Notes: generated from the letters alone by a model not told the origin. A DNA stretch of 64,000 bases from Paenibacillus sp. FSL H3-0469 (GCF_038051945.1 NZ_CP150302.1:1860001-1924000), one strand, 5' to 3'; positions 45,926-58,133 are shown, counted from the stretch's first letter. Numbers and translations are program-made.

Positions 45926-46717
45926 TTACTGTGCTTCAGCAGTCCGGTACTTGCTGCGGTATTCCTTCGGGGTCATTCCCGTCTGCTTCTGGAACACCTT
46001 GGTGAAATAACGCCGTTCCTGATAACCGACGCCCGAGCTGATGGCGGTGATGCTCTTATCGCTGCTGGCGAGCATGAATTTGGCAGCTTCAATCCGCTGC
46101 TGGGTGACATACTCCACGAAGGTCACCGCGAAGCGGTTCTTGAACAGCAGGCAGAAATAACTGCTGCTAATGCCAATCGTATTCGCCACCTCATCAATAC
46201 CGAGATCTGTGTGCAGGCGCTCCGTAATGAATTGTGCGGCTTGATTCATCAGCTGCTCCGGTGTTTTTTTGACAGGCTCGTCAGCCGCAGGCACTTCCTG
46301 AAACAACGGGATGCTGTTGTACAATTTGTCCTTATACTGCCTGCTGCGAATCCGGGAGCCGATCTCCCGCACCTTATCGCCAAGCTCCCCGTAATGAATC
46401 GGCTTGCAGATATACTCCTTCACCCCGAGCCGGATCGCTTCACGCGCATAATCGAATTCCTGGTAGCCGCTGAGCAGCAGCACCTCGCTCGTAAGCCCCA
46501 TCTCCCGCAGCTTGCCTATGAACGTCAGCCCATCCATCACCGGCATGCGGATATCGCAGAGCACCAGATCAGGCGGCGTTTCCTCGGCGATGCGCAGCGC
46601 CTCCATCCCGCTTCGTGCCAGCCCCGCAACCTCCATCCCCATGTCCTCCCAAGGCAGTACAGTATTGAGATTGCTCAGAATAGGCGCTTCATCGTCAACC
46701 AATAATACTTTTAGCAT
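45926..46717 (-). CDS. YesN-type response regulator with AraC DNA-binding domain
   Basis: The 263-aa protein has a receiver domain (about 1-120; KVLLVDDEAPILSN, phospho-Asp in LVLCDIRMPVMDG, the conserved Lys in YICKPIHY). A C-terminal AraC-type double helix-turn-helix follows (about 160-260; VANTIGISSSYFCLLFKNRF, GYQERRYFTKVFQKQTGMTP). ATG 46717 follows GGGGAAGG. It overlaps the end of the histidine-kinase gene by 23 bp, so the pair is translationally coupled. It probably controls the adjacent ABC transporter. Confidence 0.93.
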   Translation of the reverse strand: MLKVLLVDDEAPILSNLNTVLPWEDMGMEVAGLARSGMEALRIAEETPPDLVLCDIRMPVMDGLTFIGKLREMGLTSEVLLLSGYQEFDYAREAIRLGVKEYICKPIHYGELGDKVREIGSRIRSRQYKDKLYNSIPLFQEVPAADEPVKKTPEQLMNQAAQFITERLHTDLGIDEVANTIGISSSYFCLLFKNRFAVTFVEYVTQQRIEAAKFMLASSDKSITAISSGVGYQERRYFTKVFQKQTGMTPKEYRSKYRTAEAQ

Positions 46718-48548
46718 AATGGCCTTCCCCCTGCCCGTATTTCGGAATGACGCACTGGATGATCGTTCCTTCCCCAGGACTTGCACATATGAAAATCCCA
46801 TATCTGTCGCCGTATTCAATCCGTATCCGGTCTGCGACACTGCGTACACCCAGCCCACGCCGCTCCAGATGAATGCCTTGCCCCGGCCGGCCTGCCGGCT
46901 GCTGCTCTGCCGCATCATTCACCATATATTGGAACATAGACAACTGGGTCGGGGTCATCCCGATTCCGTTATCCTGTATCCGCAGTACCAGATTGCCTTG
47001 GGTCTCCCATACTGTGACACTCACCAGACCCTTATACCCGATCCCCTCAAAACCATGCTGAATGCTGTTCTCCACCAGCGGCTGGAGCGTAAGCTTCAGA
47101 ATCCCGCAGCCCAGCAGCTCTGGCGGAATCTCAAGCTCATAATCGAACAAATCCTCGAACCTGAATTTCTGGATATCGAGATAATTTCGCAGATGCTTAA
47201 CCTCTTCCTCCAGCGTAATCTCATCCCTGTCCTGAATGCTGATCCGCAGAATACTCGCCAGCCGGTAGACCATCTCACTGACCTTGCGGCCTTCATTCTG
47301 CACAGCCAGCACATTGATCGATTCCAGGGTATTGAACAGAAAATGCGGCTTAATCTGTGCCTGCAGCACACGCATTTCCGCTTGATTCTTGCGCTGCTGT
47401 TCCAGATGAACCCGGCTGAACAACGAGTTGATTTTGTCCATAAGATCATTGAAGCCTCTGGCCAGCAGCGTCATCTCATCGTTGCCCTTCTCCTCAACAC
47501 GGGTAGTAAGGTCGCCGTCCTCTACCCGGCGCATGAAGCGCACAATGACAGCAATCCCGCCTGTAATCCGGTTCATGAAGAACAGATTGAAGATGACAGC
47601 GCCCAGGAGGCACAGGAACATCACTACGACGAACCAGCGGGCGAACACCGTCACCTCATGAGACAAAGTATCCCAGGAAGTGACGGAGACCAGACTCCAG
47701 GGATACTCCTTGAGGTGGTAGACCGACAGAATGCTTTTCTCGCCGCCGAACTGTGTCTTGAAGCTCTGAAAGCCGGGTTTAAACGTAATCTCCTTCGTAG
47801 TGAAGCTGCGGAAATCCTGCCCGTCCAGCTGCCTGTCCGGGTCCAGCAGAATCATCCCGTCATCGTTAACCAGCATGAAAGACACCTTCTGGTCGGTGCC
47901 TCCTATCTTAAGATTGCGGAAAATCGACTCGAATTCCCAGTTCTTGATCTGCACCACCAGAATGCCGATATTCTGAAAGAAGCTTAGCTCCTTAATCAGT
48001 CGGATTTGCGTAAATACAGCCTCCGTTCCGGTTAGCTCAGGGTATTCGTGCGGGGCCAGCCATTTCGGAACCCCGTTCAGCTTCATTACCTCCTGATACA
48101 GCTCGCTGCCTTTGAACTTATCATAGGGCAGCGTGCGGAAGTTCTCCTTATTGAAGACCGATACAATCTCCGAGCTGCCTTTTCCGTTGAAGTTGTACAG
48201 GAAGGCATAGCTGATAGACGGATGATTATAGAGCAGACTGCGGAAATTGCGCTGGCTGGCATTCAGGCTGAGCTGCTCGGCGTCGGTTAGATCCTGCTTG
48301 GAGGGATCATCCGCGCTGAGCGCCATATGAAATACCGAGGTGGCAATTCCGTTGTCTGTCACATTGTCCATATCCTTGAACACATTGGAAATGCTGTAGC
48401 TGATCGCTTTGAGCGAATATTCGGACTGCTGGCTGTATTTCTTCTCAATGGAATTATAAGTGACGAAGAACATAATCATGCCAAGAATGAACAGCGGAAT
48501 GATAATCAGGCCTAAGAATGCCGTAAACAATTTGTAGCGCAGATTCAT
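46695..48548 (-). CDS. YesM-type sensor histidine kinase
   Basis: The 617-aa membrane kinase has a transmembrane segment near 8-28 and an extracytoplasmic sensing domain (about 30-290). A second transmembrane segment (about 295-320) leads to a HAMP domain (about 320-375). The HisKA_7TM-type phosphoacceptor region has QIKPHFLFNTLESINVLA, and the HATPase domain has QDNGIGMTP and GLGVRSVADRI. It follows the permease by 27 bp. Such sensors usually pair with the nearby sugar importer. Confidence 0.93.
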   Translation of the reverse strand: MNLRYKLFTAFLGLIIIPLFILGMIMFFVTYNSIEKKYSQQSEYSLKAISYSISNVFKDMDNVTDNGIATSVFHMALSADDPSKQDLTDAEQLSLNASQRNFRSLLYNHPSISYAFLYNFNGKGSSEIVSVFNKENFRTLPYDKFKGSELYQEVMKLNGVPKWLAPHEYPELTGTEAVFTQIRLIKELSFFQNIGILVVQIKNWEFESIFRNLKIGGTDQKVSFMLVNDDGMILLDPDRQLDGQDFRSFTTKEITFKPGFQSFKTQFGGEKSILSVYHLKEYPWSLVSVTSWDTLSHEVTVFARWFVVVMFLCLLGAVIFNLFFMNRITGGIAVIVRFMRRVEDGDLTTRVEEKGNDEMTLLARGFNDLMDKINSLFSRVHLEQQRKNQAEMRVLQAQIKPHFLFNTLESINVLAVQNEGRKVSEMVYRLASILRISIQDRDEITLEEEVKHLRNYLDIQKFRFEDLFDYELEIPPELLGCGILKLTLQPLVENSIQHGFEGIGYKGLVSVTVWETQGNLVLRIQDNGIGMTPTQLSMFQYMVNDAAEQQPAGRPGQGIHLERRGLGVRSVADRIRIEYGDRYGIFICASPGEGTIIQCVIPKYGQGEGHYAKSIIG

Positions 48549-48575
48549 CGGCTGTTGCTCCTGACATGATTAATG

Positions 48576-49406
48576 TTATCCTTTTACACTGCCTGCGGTG
48601 ACGCCTTCAATAATTTTCTCCTGCAGAACCGCATAGATCACGATGACCGGAACCACGCTGTAGACAATCCCCGCGGACATCTGTGCGTAATTCATCTGGT
48701 ACTGATCGCGGAACTGGACCATCCCCACAGGAAGCGTCCGCAGCTCGTCATTGGAGAGGAAATAGTTGGCCAGCAGGAACTCATTCCAATTTCCCAGGAA
48801 ATTAACAATGAATACGGTAACCATCGCCGGAACTGTCAAAGGTACAATAATTCTAGCAAATATACCCGGTGCCTTCAAGCCATCCATGACCGCCGCTTCT
48901 TCAATTTCACTGGGTAGCGAGCGCATGAAGGCCGCCAGAATAATGATCGTGAACGGGATTGCATTGGCAATGTAAGGAATAATGAGCGCCCAGTGGGTAT
49001 TGAGAATATGCAGCTTGCGGACAATCGTATAAATCGGCAGCATCAGCGCATTGTTCGGAATCAGCATCCCGATCAGGACCAGCGAGAAAAGAATGGTGTT
49101 CCACTTCCCCTGGCGCATCCGCGTGACCGCGAAGGCAAACATAGACGCAAGCAGAATAGACACCACAGAAGCCAGAACCGAAATATATAAGCTGTTGAAA
49201 AAATAAGTGCTGATCTTGGCATTCACCCAGGCTTCCACATAGTTGGACCATTCGAAGCTCTTCGGAATACCGAAGGGATTGAGGGCAATCGCATTGTTAT
49301 CCTTCTTCACCGAAGAGAAAAGGACGAAGAGGAACGGAAACAGCACAATCACCAGATATCCCAGCAGGGCGATGTGCGGCAGACTTTTCTTCAGAGCGCG
49401 CGGCAT
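48576..49406 (-). CDS. carbohydrate ABC transporter permease (MalG type)
   Basis: The 276-aa permease of the CUT1 family has six transmembrane segments and the EAA loop EEAAVMDGLKAPGIFARIIV, which contacts the shared ATPase. Its start codon overlaps the stop of the upstream permease by one base (TGATG). No ATPase gene is in the cluster; such transporters generally use a general MsmX-type ATPase encoded elsewhere. Confidence 0.93.
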   Translation of the reverse strand: MPRALKKSLPHIALLGYLVIVLFPFLFVLFSSVKKDNNAIALNPFGIPKSFEWSNYVEAWVNAKISTYFFNSLYISVLASVVSILLASMFAFAVTRMRQGKWNTILFSLVLIGMLIPNNALMLPIYTIVRKLHILNTHWALIIPYIANAIPFTIIILAAFMRSLPSEIEEAAVMDGLKAPGIFARIIVPLTVPAMVTVFIVNFLGNWNEFLLANYFLSNDELRTLPVGMVQFRDQYQMNYAQMSAGIVYSVVPVIVIYAVLQEKIIEGVTAGSVKG

Positions 49407-50290
49407 CAGTATTCAATCCTTTCCGTACGGCGGGCAAACACCAGCTGGTAGAGAGCGGTTACCACGAGTGTGAACAAGAAGATCAGAACAGCGATCGTAT
49501 TGCCGTACCCGTATTTGAAGTTGGTAATCGCATACTTAATCATATAGGTGGCCATCACCTCGGTAGAACCCGCGGGACCGCCCTTGGTCATTACGATCAC
49601 GATATCGGCAGCCTTCATCGCTCCGGCAATCGAGAGCATAATCACGACCGAGATGATCGGTACGATCAGCGGCAGCGTGATGCGTGTAGCCCGCTGGAAC
49701 CCCGTAGCGCCATCGATGGCCGCTGCTTCCTCCAGCTCCCCGGGAATGGAGAGAATCGCCGCCAGCACCATCACAATGTAGAAGCCGGTCCACTGCCAGG
49801 CATTCGTAATCAGAATGGACAGCATCGCGAACCGTTCGTCCGACAGCCAGTAGACCGGTTCAATGCCGACCAGACCCAGCACTTTGTTGAACAATCCAAT
49901 GTTCGGCTCGTAGATGAAGCCCCAGAGAATGCCGATTACTGCGGTAGACATAATGGACGGCATGAATACCGCCGTCTTGTACAGCCCCTTCAGCTTCTTT
50001 ACATTGGCAATCAGTAAAGAGAAGAACACAATCAGCGGGACCTGTATGCCTACGGAGAACAGAATGAACCAGCCGTTATTTTTCACAGAAATCCAAAAGC
50101 GTTCATCTGCCAGAGCTTTCTTGAAGTTGTCCACTCCGGCATATTTGACCGTCTCAGATACACCGTTCCAGCTGGTGAAGCTATAGTAAATCGAGCTGAA
50201 GATGGGATAGATGAAGAACATAACGAACAGCACCAGTGCCGGAATAACGAACAGAATGAACACCAGAGGATTTCTCAGTGCCTTATTCAT
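49406..50290 (-). CDS. carbohydrate ABC transporter permease (MalF type)
   Basis: The 294-aa CUT1 permease has six transmembrane segments and the EAA loop EEAAAIDGATGFQRATRITL. ATG 50290 follows GGAGG at good spacing; the 31 codons upstream have no family support. It is transcribed after the binding-protein gene. Confidence 0.93.
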   Translation of the reverse strand: MNKALRNPLVFILFVIPALVLFVMFFIYPIFSSIYYSFTSWNGVSETVKYAGVDNFKKALADERFWISVKNNGWFILFSVGIQVPLIVFFSLLIANVKKLKGLYKTAVFMPSIMSTAVIGILWGFIYEPNIGLFNKVLGLVGIEPVYWLSDERFAMLSILITNAWQWTGFYIVMVLAAILSIPGELEEAAAIDGATGFQRATRITLPLIVPIISVVIMLSIAGAMKAADIVIVMTKGGPAGSTEVMATYMIKYAITNFKYGYGNTIAVLIFLFTLVVTALYQLVFARRTERIEY

Positions 50291-50451
50291 AGCTACCTCC
50301 ATATTGCTTTTCTTTTGAAAAATGCACCCTGGAGCAAGCACCAGGGCACATGTACATAGGACGCACTTAAGGTTTGAACTCAAAGCTTGGTTGTCACTGC
50401 GGTGAACATTTGGACATTCAGCCGCTGTTCTCCCCGGATTTCTAGTGCTTC

Positions 50452-51855
50452 TTATTCCACTGCAGCGTTGGCCTCTTCCTGAATCTTTTGCAGTGCAGCA
50501 CCCATCTTCTCCGGAGTCGTCTGCCCGCCAATCAGGCTCTGAATCTGGATATTACTGATTTCAGTAGTGACATCGGCCTGCACCAGTGAGTCAAAGGCCG
50601 GGAAGGACGACTTGGAGCTGTTCAATACCGCGACAATCTCACTCATCAGATCATCCGTAATATTCTTGTTCAGCACCGCCTGATCGATCTTCATGGCAGG
50701 CAGGACTCCGTCCTCTACCAGACCGCGCAGCTGCATTTCTTCATTGAACATATTCTTAATGAAAGATTTCACGGCCGCAAGCTGCCGCTCATCTTCACCC
50801 GCTGATGCCGAGAAGCCATAACCGTTGTTCACATCCCGCATCAGTGCTGTCTGGTCACCCACTCCGCCTTCAACCGCCGGAATATTGAAGAAGCCGACCT
50901 TGCCGATCAGACCTTCGCCGGATTGCCCGGCTTTGAACACGGAAGACTTCCAGGTCCCGTCATACATCAGGATCGCTTCACCGCTGGTGAACTGGGTGGT
51001 ATATTCAGCATACTCGAAGCCGAGCTCACCCTTCTTGAAGTAGCCTTTATCCACCCATTCCTTGTATTTCGCCAAGCCCTTGATTACGTTCGGATCACTC
51101 CACTTTGCTTCACCGGTAGCGAATTTCGCAGTCACATCCGGTCCGGCATAGCGGGACCAGAGATGATTGGCCAGCATCAGCGGTACCCAGCCTGCTTTGG
51201 AAGCACCAGCCATTGGCACTTTACCATCCGCTTTAATATCGGCCAGCTGCTGCTCCAGTTCAGCGAAGGTCGTTGGAGCCTTCCAGCCCTTGCTGTTATA
51301 GTATTCTTTATTATAGAAAAAGCCTTCTCCGGAGCCGCCGATCGGCAGGCCGTAGATTTTGCCTTCATAGGTGAACGGGTCCAGATTGGAGAACTTGTCT
51401 TTGATGCCTAATTCATCAAGAATTGGGGTCAGGTCCAGTAGCTTGCCTTCCTTGGCATAGATCTTGGAGTCCGGACTGCCGAACAGGTCGAAGATCTCCG
51501 GAGGGTTGCCGGCTGCCATCTCACCGCGCAGCTTCTCTTTACGGTTCACATCCGAATCTACTCCATCCAGCTTGAAGGTCAGCCCAGGCACATCCGCCTG
51601 CACTTTGCCCACTACATCCTCAAGAATAGCCAATCGTTTCTGCTTATCTGCCCCAACCTGGGTATGACGGACCGTCATCTCAAAAGGTTCAGCGCTGGCA
51701 GGTTCTTCTGTTGCAACAGCATTGGTTGCAGCGGCCTCATTCGTCGCAGCAGGCTCTGTCGTTGGAGACGCATTATTCTTGTTGCCTCCACAGCCAGCCA
51801 GCAGCGCCGAGCTAACGAACATCAGGGACAATAGCAGTGTTAGACTTTTTCTCAT
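50452..51855 (-). CDS. family 1 extracellular sugar-binding lipoprotein
   Basis: The 467-aa protein has a lipoprotein signal with lipobox LLAGCGG, then an Ala/Thr/Glu-rich spacer (about 25-55) and a solute-binding domain (PPEIFDLFGSPDSKIYAKEG, YGLPIGGSGEGFFYNKE, GEAILMYDGTWK). It delivers an unidentified oligosaccharide to the two permeases. A perfect -10 (TATAAT, 51904-51899) and a cre-like site upstream point to carbon-source control. Confidence 0.93.
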   Translation of the reverse strand: MRKSLTLLLSLMFVSSALLAGCGGNKNNASPTTEPAATNEAAATNAVATEEPASAEPFEMTVRHTQVGADKQKRLAILEDVVGKVQADVPGLTFKLDGVDSDVNRKEKLRGEMAAGNPPEIFDLFGSPDSKIYAKEGKLLDLTPILDELGIKDKFSNLDPFTYEGKIYGLPIGGSGEGFFYNKEYYNSKGWKAPTTFAELEQQLADIKADGKVPMAGASKAGWVPLMLANHLWSRYAGPDVTAKFATGEAKWSDPNVIKGLAKYKEWVDKGYFKKGELGFEYAEYTTQFTSGEAILMYDGTWKSSVFKAGQSGEGLIGKVGFFNIPAVEGGVGDQTALMRDVNNGYGFSASAGEDERQLAAVKSFIKNMFNEEMQLRGLVEDGVLPAMKIDQAVLNKNITDDLMSEIVAVLNSSKSSFPAFDSLVQADVTTEISNIQIQSLIGGQTTPEKMGAALQKIQEEANAAVE

Positions 51856-51898
51856 TACGGGTGACCCTCCCTATTTTATGAATTCCCTTACAACTCTA

Positions 51899-51979
51899 AT
51901 TATAGAAAATCACTTTTGTATTCGTAAGGTTAAGATTTATCTTCAATAGGGATAAAATCCTCTAATGAAAGCGAATTCA
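51899..51979 (-). promoter_or_regulatory. promoter and cre-like site of the first sugar operon
   Basis: TATAAT (minus, 51904-51899) lies 44 bp before the binding-protein gene, with a weak -35 (TTACGA, 51927-51922). Upstream, TGAATTCGCTTTCA (51979-51966 on the minus strand) fits the CcpA pattern TGNAANCGNWNNCA with one mismatch. Confidence 0.45.
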
Positions 51980-51996
51980 GTCAGGTTTCCTGACAT

Positions 51997-52037
51997 ACAA
52001 AAAGCGAAACTCCTCAGAATAGAAGCTCCGCTTTCGA
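51997..52037 (-). terminator. pfl operon terminator
   Basis: On the minus strand AAAGCGGAGCTTC pairs imperfectly with GAGGAGTTTCGCTTT and is followed by TTTTT. It lies about 20 bp after the pflA stop codon. Confidence 0.6.
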
Positions 52038-52053
52038 TAGTTACTCTATTCAA

Positions 52054-52791
52054 TTAGACCAATGCAGACTCTTTACGGCCCTCTTCAATCAGCCGGTACG
52101 CACGCTGCACTTCTTCATCGGAAGGTGACTCCACCCCTTCAAGCTCATAAGGACGGCCAAGCTCCTTCCATTTGTAGATCCCCATTACGTGATAAGGCAG
52201 GATTTCGAACTTCTCTACTCCATTTAAGGTGCCAATGAACCGTCCAAGATTCTGTAAATCCTCTTCTTTATTATGAATGCCGGGAACATAAACATGGCGA
52301 ATCCACATTTTGCGGTTATTATCAGATAACCAGCGGGCCAGTTTCAAGGTACGGTCGTTGGATTTGCCCGTCAGCTTGATATGCGCTTCATCATCAATAT
52401 GCTTCAGGTCCAAGAGTACCAGGTCGGTAACATCCAGCAGGTCGCTAATTTTCGATCCATCATTATAGCCGTTAGTATCAAGCGTGGTATGCAGATTCCA
52501 GCGTTTCTTCACCTCGGTGAACAATTGCTTCACAAATTGCGCCTGGAGTGTTGGTTCACCGCCGGATACGGTCAGGCCGCCGCCGGACGTTTTATAATAA
52601 TTCAGGTAAGGCTCAATTTCCGCCAGTACTTCCTCAACGGTCATTTCTTTGCCTTCATTTAATTCCCATGTATCCGGGTTGTGGCAATACTGACACTTGA
52701 GCAGGCAGCCTTGCATAAAAAGCACGAAGCGGATACCCGGGCCATCCACCGTTCCAAACGTCTCCAAAGAGTGGATATGTCCTTTAAGCAT
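52054..52791 (-). CDS. pflA: pyruvate formate-lyase activating enzyme
   Basis: This radical-SAM enzyme installs the glycyl radical on PflB. The 245-aa protein has the cluster motif CLLKCQYCH (CxxxCxxC) near residue 30, preceded by ETFGTVDGPGIRFVLFMQG. The SAM-binding GGG-type stretch is SGGGLTVSGGEP. It is 122 bp downstream of pflB on the same strand, with an inverted repeat in the gap. Confidence 0.96.
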   Translation of the reverse strand: MLKGHIHSLETFGTVDGPGIRFVLFMQGCLLKCQYCHNPDTWELNEGKEMTVEEVLAEIEPYLNYYKTSGGGLTVSGGEPTLQAQFVKQLFTEVKKRWNLHTTLDTNGYNDGSKISDLLDVTDLVLLDLKHIDDEAHIKLTGKSNDRTLKLARWLSDNNRKMWIRHVYVPGIHNKEEDLQNLGRFIGTLNGVEKFEILPYHVMGIYKWKELGRPYELEGVESPSDEEVQRAYRLIEEGRKESALV

Positions 52792-52847
52792 GAGATGTCA
52801 TCCTTTCAAAAAAACCTTAAAATTTTAACCACTTTCAGACAAGAGTG

Positions 52848-52871
52848 TACCGCCCTCTTGCAAGGGCGGCA
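52848..52871. repeat. inverted repeat between pflB and pflA
   Basis: ACCGCCCTC and AAGGGCGG pair around a short loop. It may tune pflA expression relative to pflB as a processing or attenuation site. It resembles hairpins at 45563-45585, 27030-27050 and 58440-58460. Confidence 0.55.
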
Positions 52872-52913
52872 GCTCTTCAGTTCATTTCAGTTCTTGTAGA
52901 ACAAGAATGCTTC

Positions 52914-55175
<2,262 letters not shown>

Positions 55176-55318
55176 GCTAAATCCCTCCATTTATATTTAG
55201 TATATTTGTAGAGATCGCGGGCTTGAAGGTTAATCCCGTGTCTCGTGATCCCATGAGCTATGGTTGTTATAAAATTCACAATCGCATCTTCATAACCGGG
55301 ACCGTTGTTTATATAAAC

Positions 55319-55382
55319 ATTTTAGTTTATTTTCTGAAAAAGGACTGTGACAAATATCACTCTTTCGGTGATATTTGTCACT
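55319..55382 (-). promoter_or_regulatory. Fnr-type promoter of pflB with two Fnr boxes
   Basis: Two sites, TGTGACAAATATCACT (55346-55361) and GGTGATATTTGTCACT (55367-55382), both fit the CRP/Fnr pattern TGTGA-N6-TCACA and mirror each other. On the minus strand the nearer box ends exactly 21 bp before TAAAAT (55324-55319). That places it near -41.5, the class II activator position. The pair also folds into a 14-bp hairpin followed by CCTTTTT, so it might terminate adhE transcripts. Confidence 0.8.
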
Positions 55383-55436
55383 TCCATCCAGTCCCATATT
55401 AACCTTTAACCTTATTCTTTGTCAGGCAACCGTTAA

Positions 55437-58058
55437 TTAGTTATCGAATTTGCCATAGAATGCGTTGCGGTATACATCAGCAAGCTCGGATACCAGCGGC
55501 ATTTTAGGGTTGGCAGTTGTACATTGGTCTTCAAATGCACGGTCAGCCAGATAGTCTACACGGGATTCGAAGTCCTTAGGATCGAAACCAAGAGCCGAGA
55601 AGGATTCTTCGATGCCGAGTTTTTTATTCATGTCGCGGATCGCATTGATCAGGCTGGTTACGCCTTCTTCGGTAGTGCGTGCTGGCAATCCCAGAATACG
55701 GGCAATTTCAGCATACCGTTCGTCAGCTACAAAGTGCGAATATTTAGGGAACGAAGCGAACTTCGTAGGCTTCTTGGCATTGTAACGGATAACATGCGGC
55801 ATCAGGATTGCATTGGTGCGGCCGTGTGCGGTGTGATACTGTCCGCCCCATTTGTGCGCCAAGCTGTGGTTAATCCCCAGGAATGCATTGGCAAAGGCCA
55901 TACCGGCAAGTGTCGATGCGTTGTGCATTTTCTCACGGGCCAGTTTGTCACCTTGCAGTGCGGATTTCTCCAGCCACTGGAATACCAGCTGAATAGCTTT
56001 GATTGCCAGACCATCGGAATAGTCACTGGCCATTACAGATACATAAGCTTCAATAGCATGTGTCAATACGTCCATACCTGTGTCGGCGACAGCCGTTTTA
56101 GGCAAGCTGTATACAAACTCAGGATCGATAATAGCTACGTCTGGAGTCAGCTCATAGTCAGCCAGCGGATACTTAGTATTGTTCCCTGTTGTTTTATCTG
56201 TGATAACTGCGAACGAGGTTACTTCGGAACCTGTACCGGAAGTTGTAGGAATCGCAACGAATTTCGCTTTGTTGCCGAGCTTAGGGAATTTGTATACCCG
56301 TTTACGGATATCCATGAACTTCTGCTTCAGACCGTTGAAGTCTGCATCCGGATGTTCGTAGAACAGCCACATGCCCTTGGCAGCATCCATCGGGGAACCG
56401 CCGCCGAGTGCGATAATGCAGTCCGGCTGGAATCTGTTCATCATAGCTGTACCTTTTTCCACTGTAGTAGTCGACGGATCAGGTTCAACTTCCGAGAATA
56501 CTTCGATCGCTACAGGAGTCTGGCGTTGACGCAGATAGTGCTCAACTCTTTCTACATATCCCAGCTTCACCATTACAGGGTCAGTGATAATAGCTACGCG
56601 TGTAATATCAGGCATTTTGGCCAGGTACTGAGTGGACCCCTTCTCGAAGTAAATCTTGTCAGGTACTTTAAACCATTGCATATTCACGGTACGACGGTTC
56701 ACCCTTTTCACGTTGATCAGATTGATGGCAGTCACGTTCTGCGATACCGAGTTGCGTCCATAAGATCCGCAGCCCAGTGTCAATGAAGGGATATTGGTGT
56801 TGTAAATATCGCCGATTGCGCCGTGTGTAGATGGCGAGTTGACGAGAATACGTCCGGTCTGCAGACGGTTGGAGAACTTCATGATGACTTCTTCATTATT
56901 GGAATGGATAGCCGAGCTGTGGCCCATGCCGCCAAATTCAACGACTTGAGCTGCGCGTTCGATACCCTGGTCAGCATTCTTCACTTTGTAGCAAGCCAGA
57001 ACCGGGCTCAGCTTCTCAGCGGACAATGGATATTTAGTACCTACGCCTTCAAGCTCAGCTACCAGGATCTTCGTTCCGGCAGGAACCTGAATGCCGCACA
57101 TTTCAGCGATCTTCACTGCGGATTGGCCAACGATAGCCGGGTTAACCGCACATTTCTCTACATTCATTGCGCCGCTGGTCAGCTTAGCTGCTTCTTCTTT
57201 GTTGACAAAGTAACAGCCGTTCGCAATCATTTTCTTCTTCACTTGATCGAAGATGGCTTCTTCAATAATGACTGCCTGCTCGGAAGCACAGATCATACCA
57301 TTATCAAAAGTCTTCGACAGGATAAGGTCTGTTACAGCCTGATCGATATCAGCACTCTTCTCAATGAAGGCAGGCACGTTACCAGGACCTACGCCGAGTG
57401 CCGGCTTGCCGCAGCTGTAAGCTGCCTTGACCATTGCCGATCCGCCGGTTGCCAGAATCAGTGCAACGTCCGGATTGTTCATCAGTGCGTTTGTTTTGTC
57501 CATCGTAGGAAGCTCAATCCATTGGATGAAGTTCTCAGGTGCGCCGGCTGCTACGCCTGCATCATGCAGAATTTTGGCTGCTGCCGCACTGCACTCTTGC
57601 GCTGATGGGTGGAAACCGAATATAATAGGGTTACGTGTCTTAGCGGAAATCAAAGCTTTAAACATCGTGGTGGATGTTGGGTTGGTTACCGGTGTGATAC
57701 CCATAATGATTCCGACTGGTTCAGCAATCTTCTGGAAGCTGTCATAAACGTTATCCTCAATAACGCCTACAGTCTTGTCGTACTTAATTCCGTGCCAGAT
57801 ATATTCAGTGGAGAAGATGTTCTTCGTAATTTTGTCTTCGTATACTCCGCGTCCTGTTTCTTCAACTGCCAGTTTTGCCAGGTACATATGCTTGTCGAGT
57901 CCGGCCAGCGCCATTGCATGAACGATTGTGTTTGTCTGCTCTTGATCCAGGCCCATGAACGCTTCGTGGGCTTTCTTTGCTTTATCCACCAAAACCTGAA
58001 TATACTCTTCAGCGGTGGTTTGTTTCACTTGGGCGGCGACTTCGTTTTTAACTGCCAT
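55437..58058 (-). CDS. adhE: bifunctional acetaldehyde-CoA/alcohol dehydrogenase
   Basis: AdhE reduces acetyl-CoA to acetaldehyde and then ethanol, regenerating NAD+. The 873-aa protein has an N-terminal aldehyde dehydrogenase domain (about 15-445), with catalytic Cys in NGMICASEQAVI and GVGPGNVPAFIEK. The C-terminal iron-dependent alcohol dehydrogenase domain (about 460-865) has GGGSPMDAAKGMW, DVLTHAIEAYVS and the metal ligands in NHSLAHKWGGQYHTAHGR. ATG 58058 follows AGGAGG. Rex and cre sites lie upstream. Confidence 0.97.
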   Translation of the reverse strand: MAVKNEVAAQVKQTTAEEYIQVLVDKAKKAHEAFMGLDQEQTNTIVHAMALAGLDKHMYLAKLAVEETGRGVYEDKITKNIFSTEYIWHGIKYDKTVGVIEDNVYDSFQKIAEPVGIIMGITPVTNPTSTTMFKALISAKTRNPIIFGFHPSAQECSAAAAKILHDAGVAAGAPENFIQWIELPTMDKTNALMNNPDVALILATGGSAMVKAAYSCGKPALGVGPGNVPAFIEKSADIDQAVTDLILSKTFDNGMICASEQAVIIEEAIFDQVKKKMIANGCYFVNKEEAAKLTSGAMNVEKCAVNPAIVGQSAVKIAEMCGIQVPAGTKILVAELEGVGTKYPLSAEKLSPVLACYKVKNADQGIERAAQVVEFGGMGHSSAIHSNNEEVIMKFSNRLQTGRILVNSPSTHGAIGDIYNTNIPSLTLGCGSYGRNSVSQNVTAINLINVKRVNRRTVNMQWFKVPDKIYFEKGSTQYLAKMPDITRVAIITDPVMVKLGYVERVEHYLRQRQTPVAIEVFSEVEPDPSTTTVEKGTAMMNRFQPDCIIALGGGSPMDAAKGMWLFYEHPDADFNGLKQKFMDIRKRVYKFPKLGNKAKFVAIPTTSGTGSEVTSFAVITDKTTGNNTKYPLADYELTPDVAIIDPEFVYSLPKTAVADTGMDVLTHAIEAYVSVMASDYSDGLAIKAIQLVFQWLEKSALQGDKLAREKMHNASTLAGMAFANAFLGINHSLAHKWGGQYHTAHGRTNAILMPHVIRYNAKKPTKFASFPKYSHFVADERYAEIARILGLPARTTEEGVTSLINAIRDMNKKLGIEESFSALGFDPKDFESRVDYLADRAFEDQCTTANPKMPLVSELADVYRNAFYGKFDN

Positions 58059-58133
58059 CTCCCTCGTCCTCCTGTCAATTTTTAGGTTGTTTCTTTCTAT
58101 ACATTTATCTTAGCACATCCTTTTCACCTTGTA

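Noticed and set aside
46718..46918. Long N-terminal extension of the YesN-type regulator
   Set aside because: It reads over the end of the kinase gene in another frame; ATG 46717 has a good binding site and begins the receiver domain.
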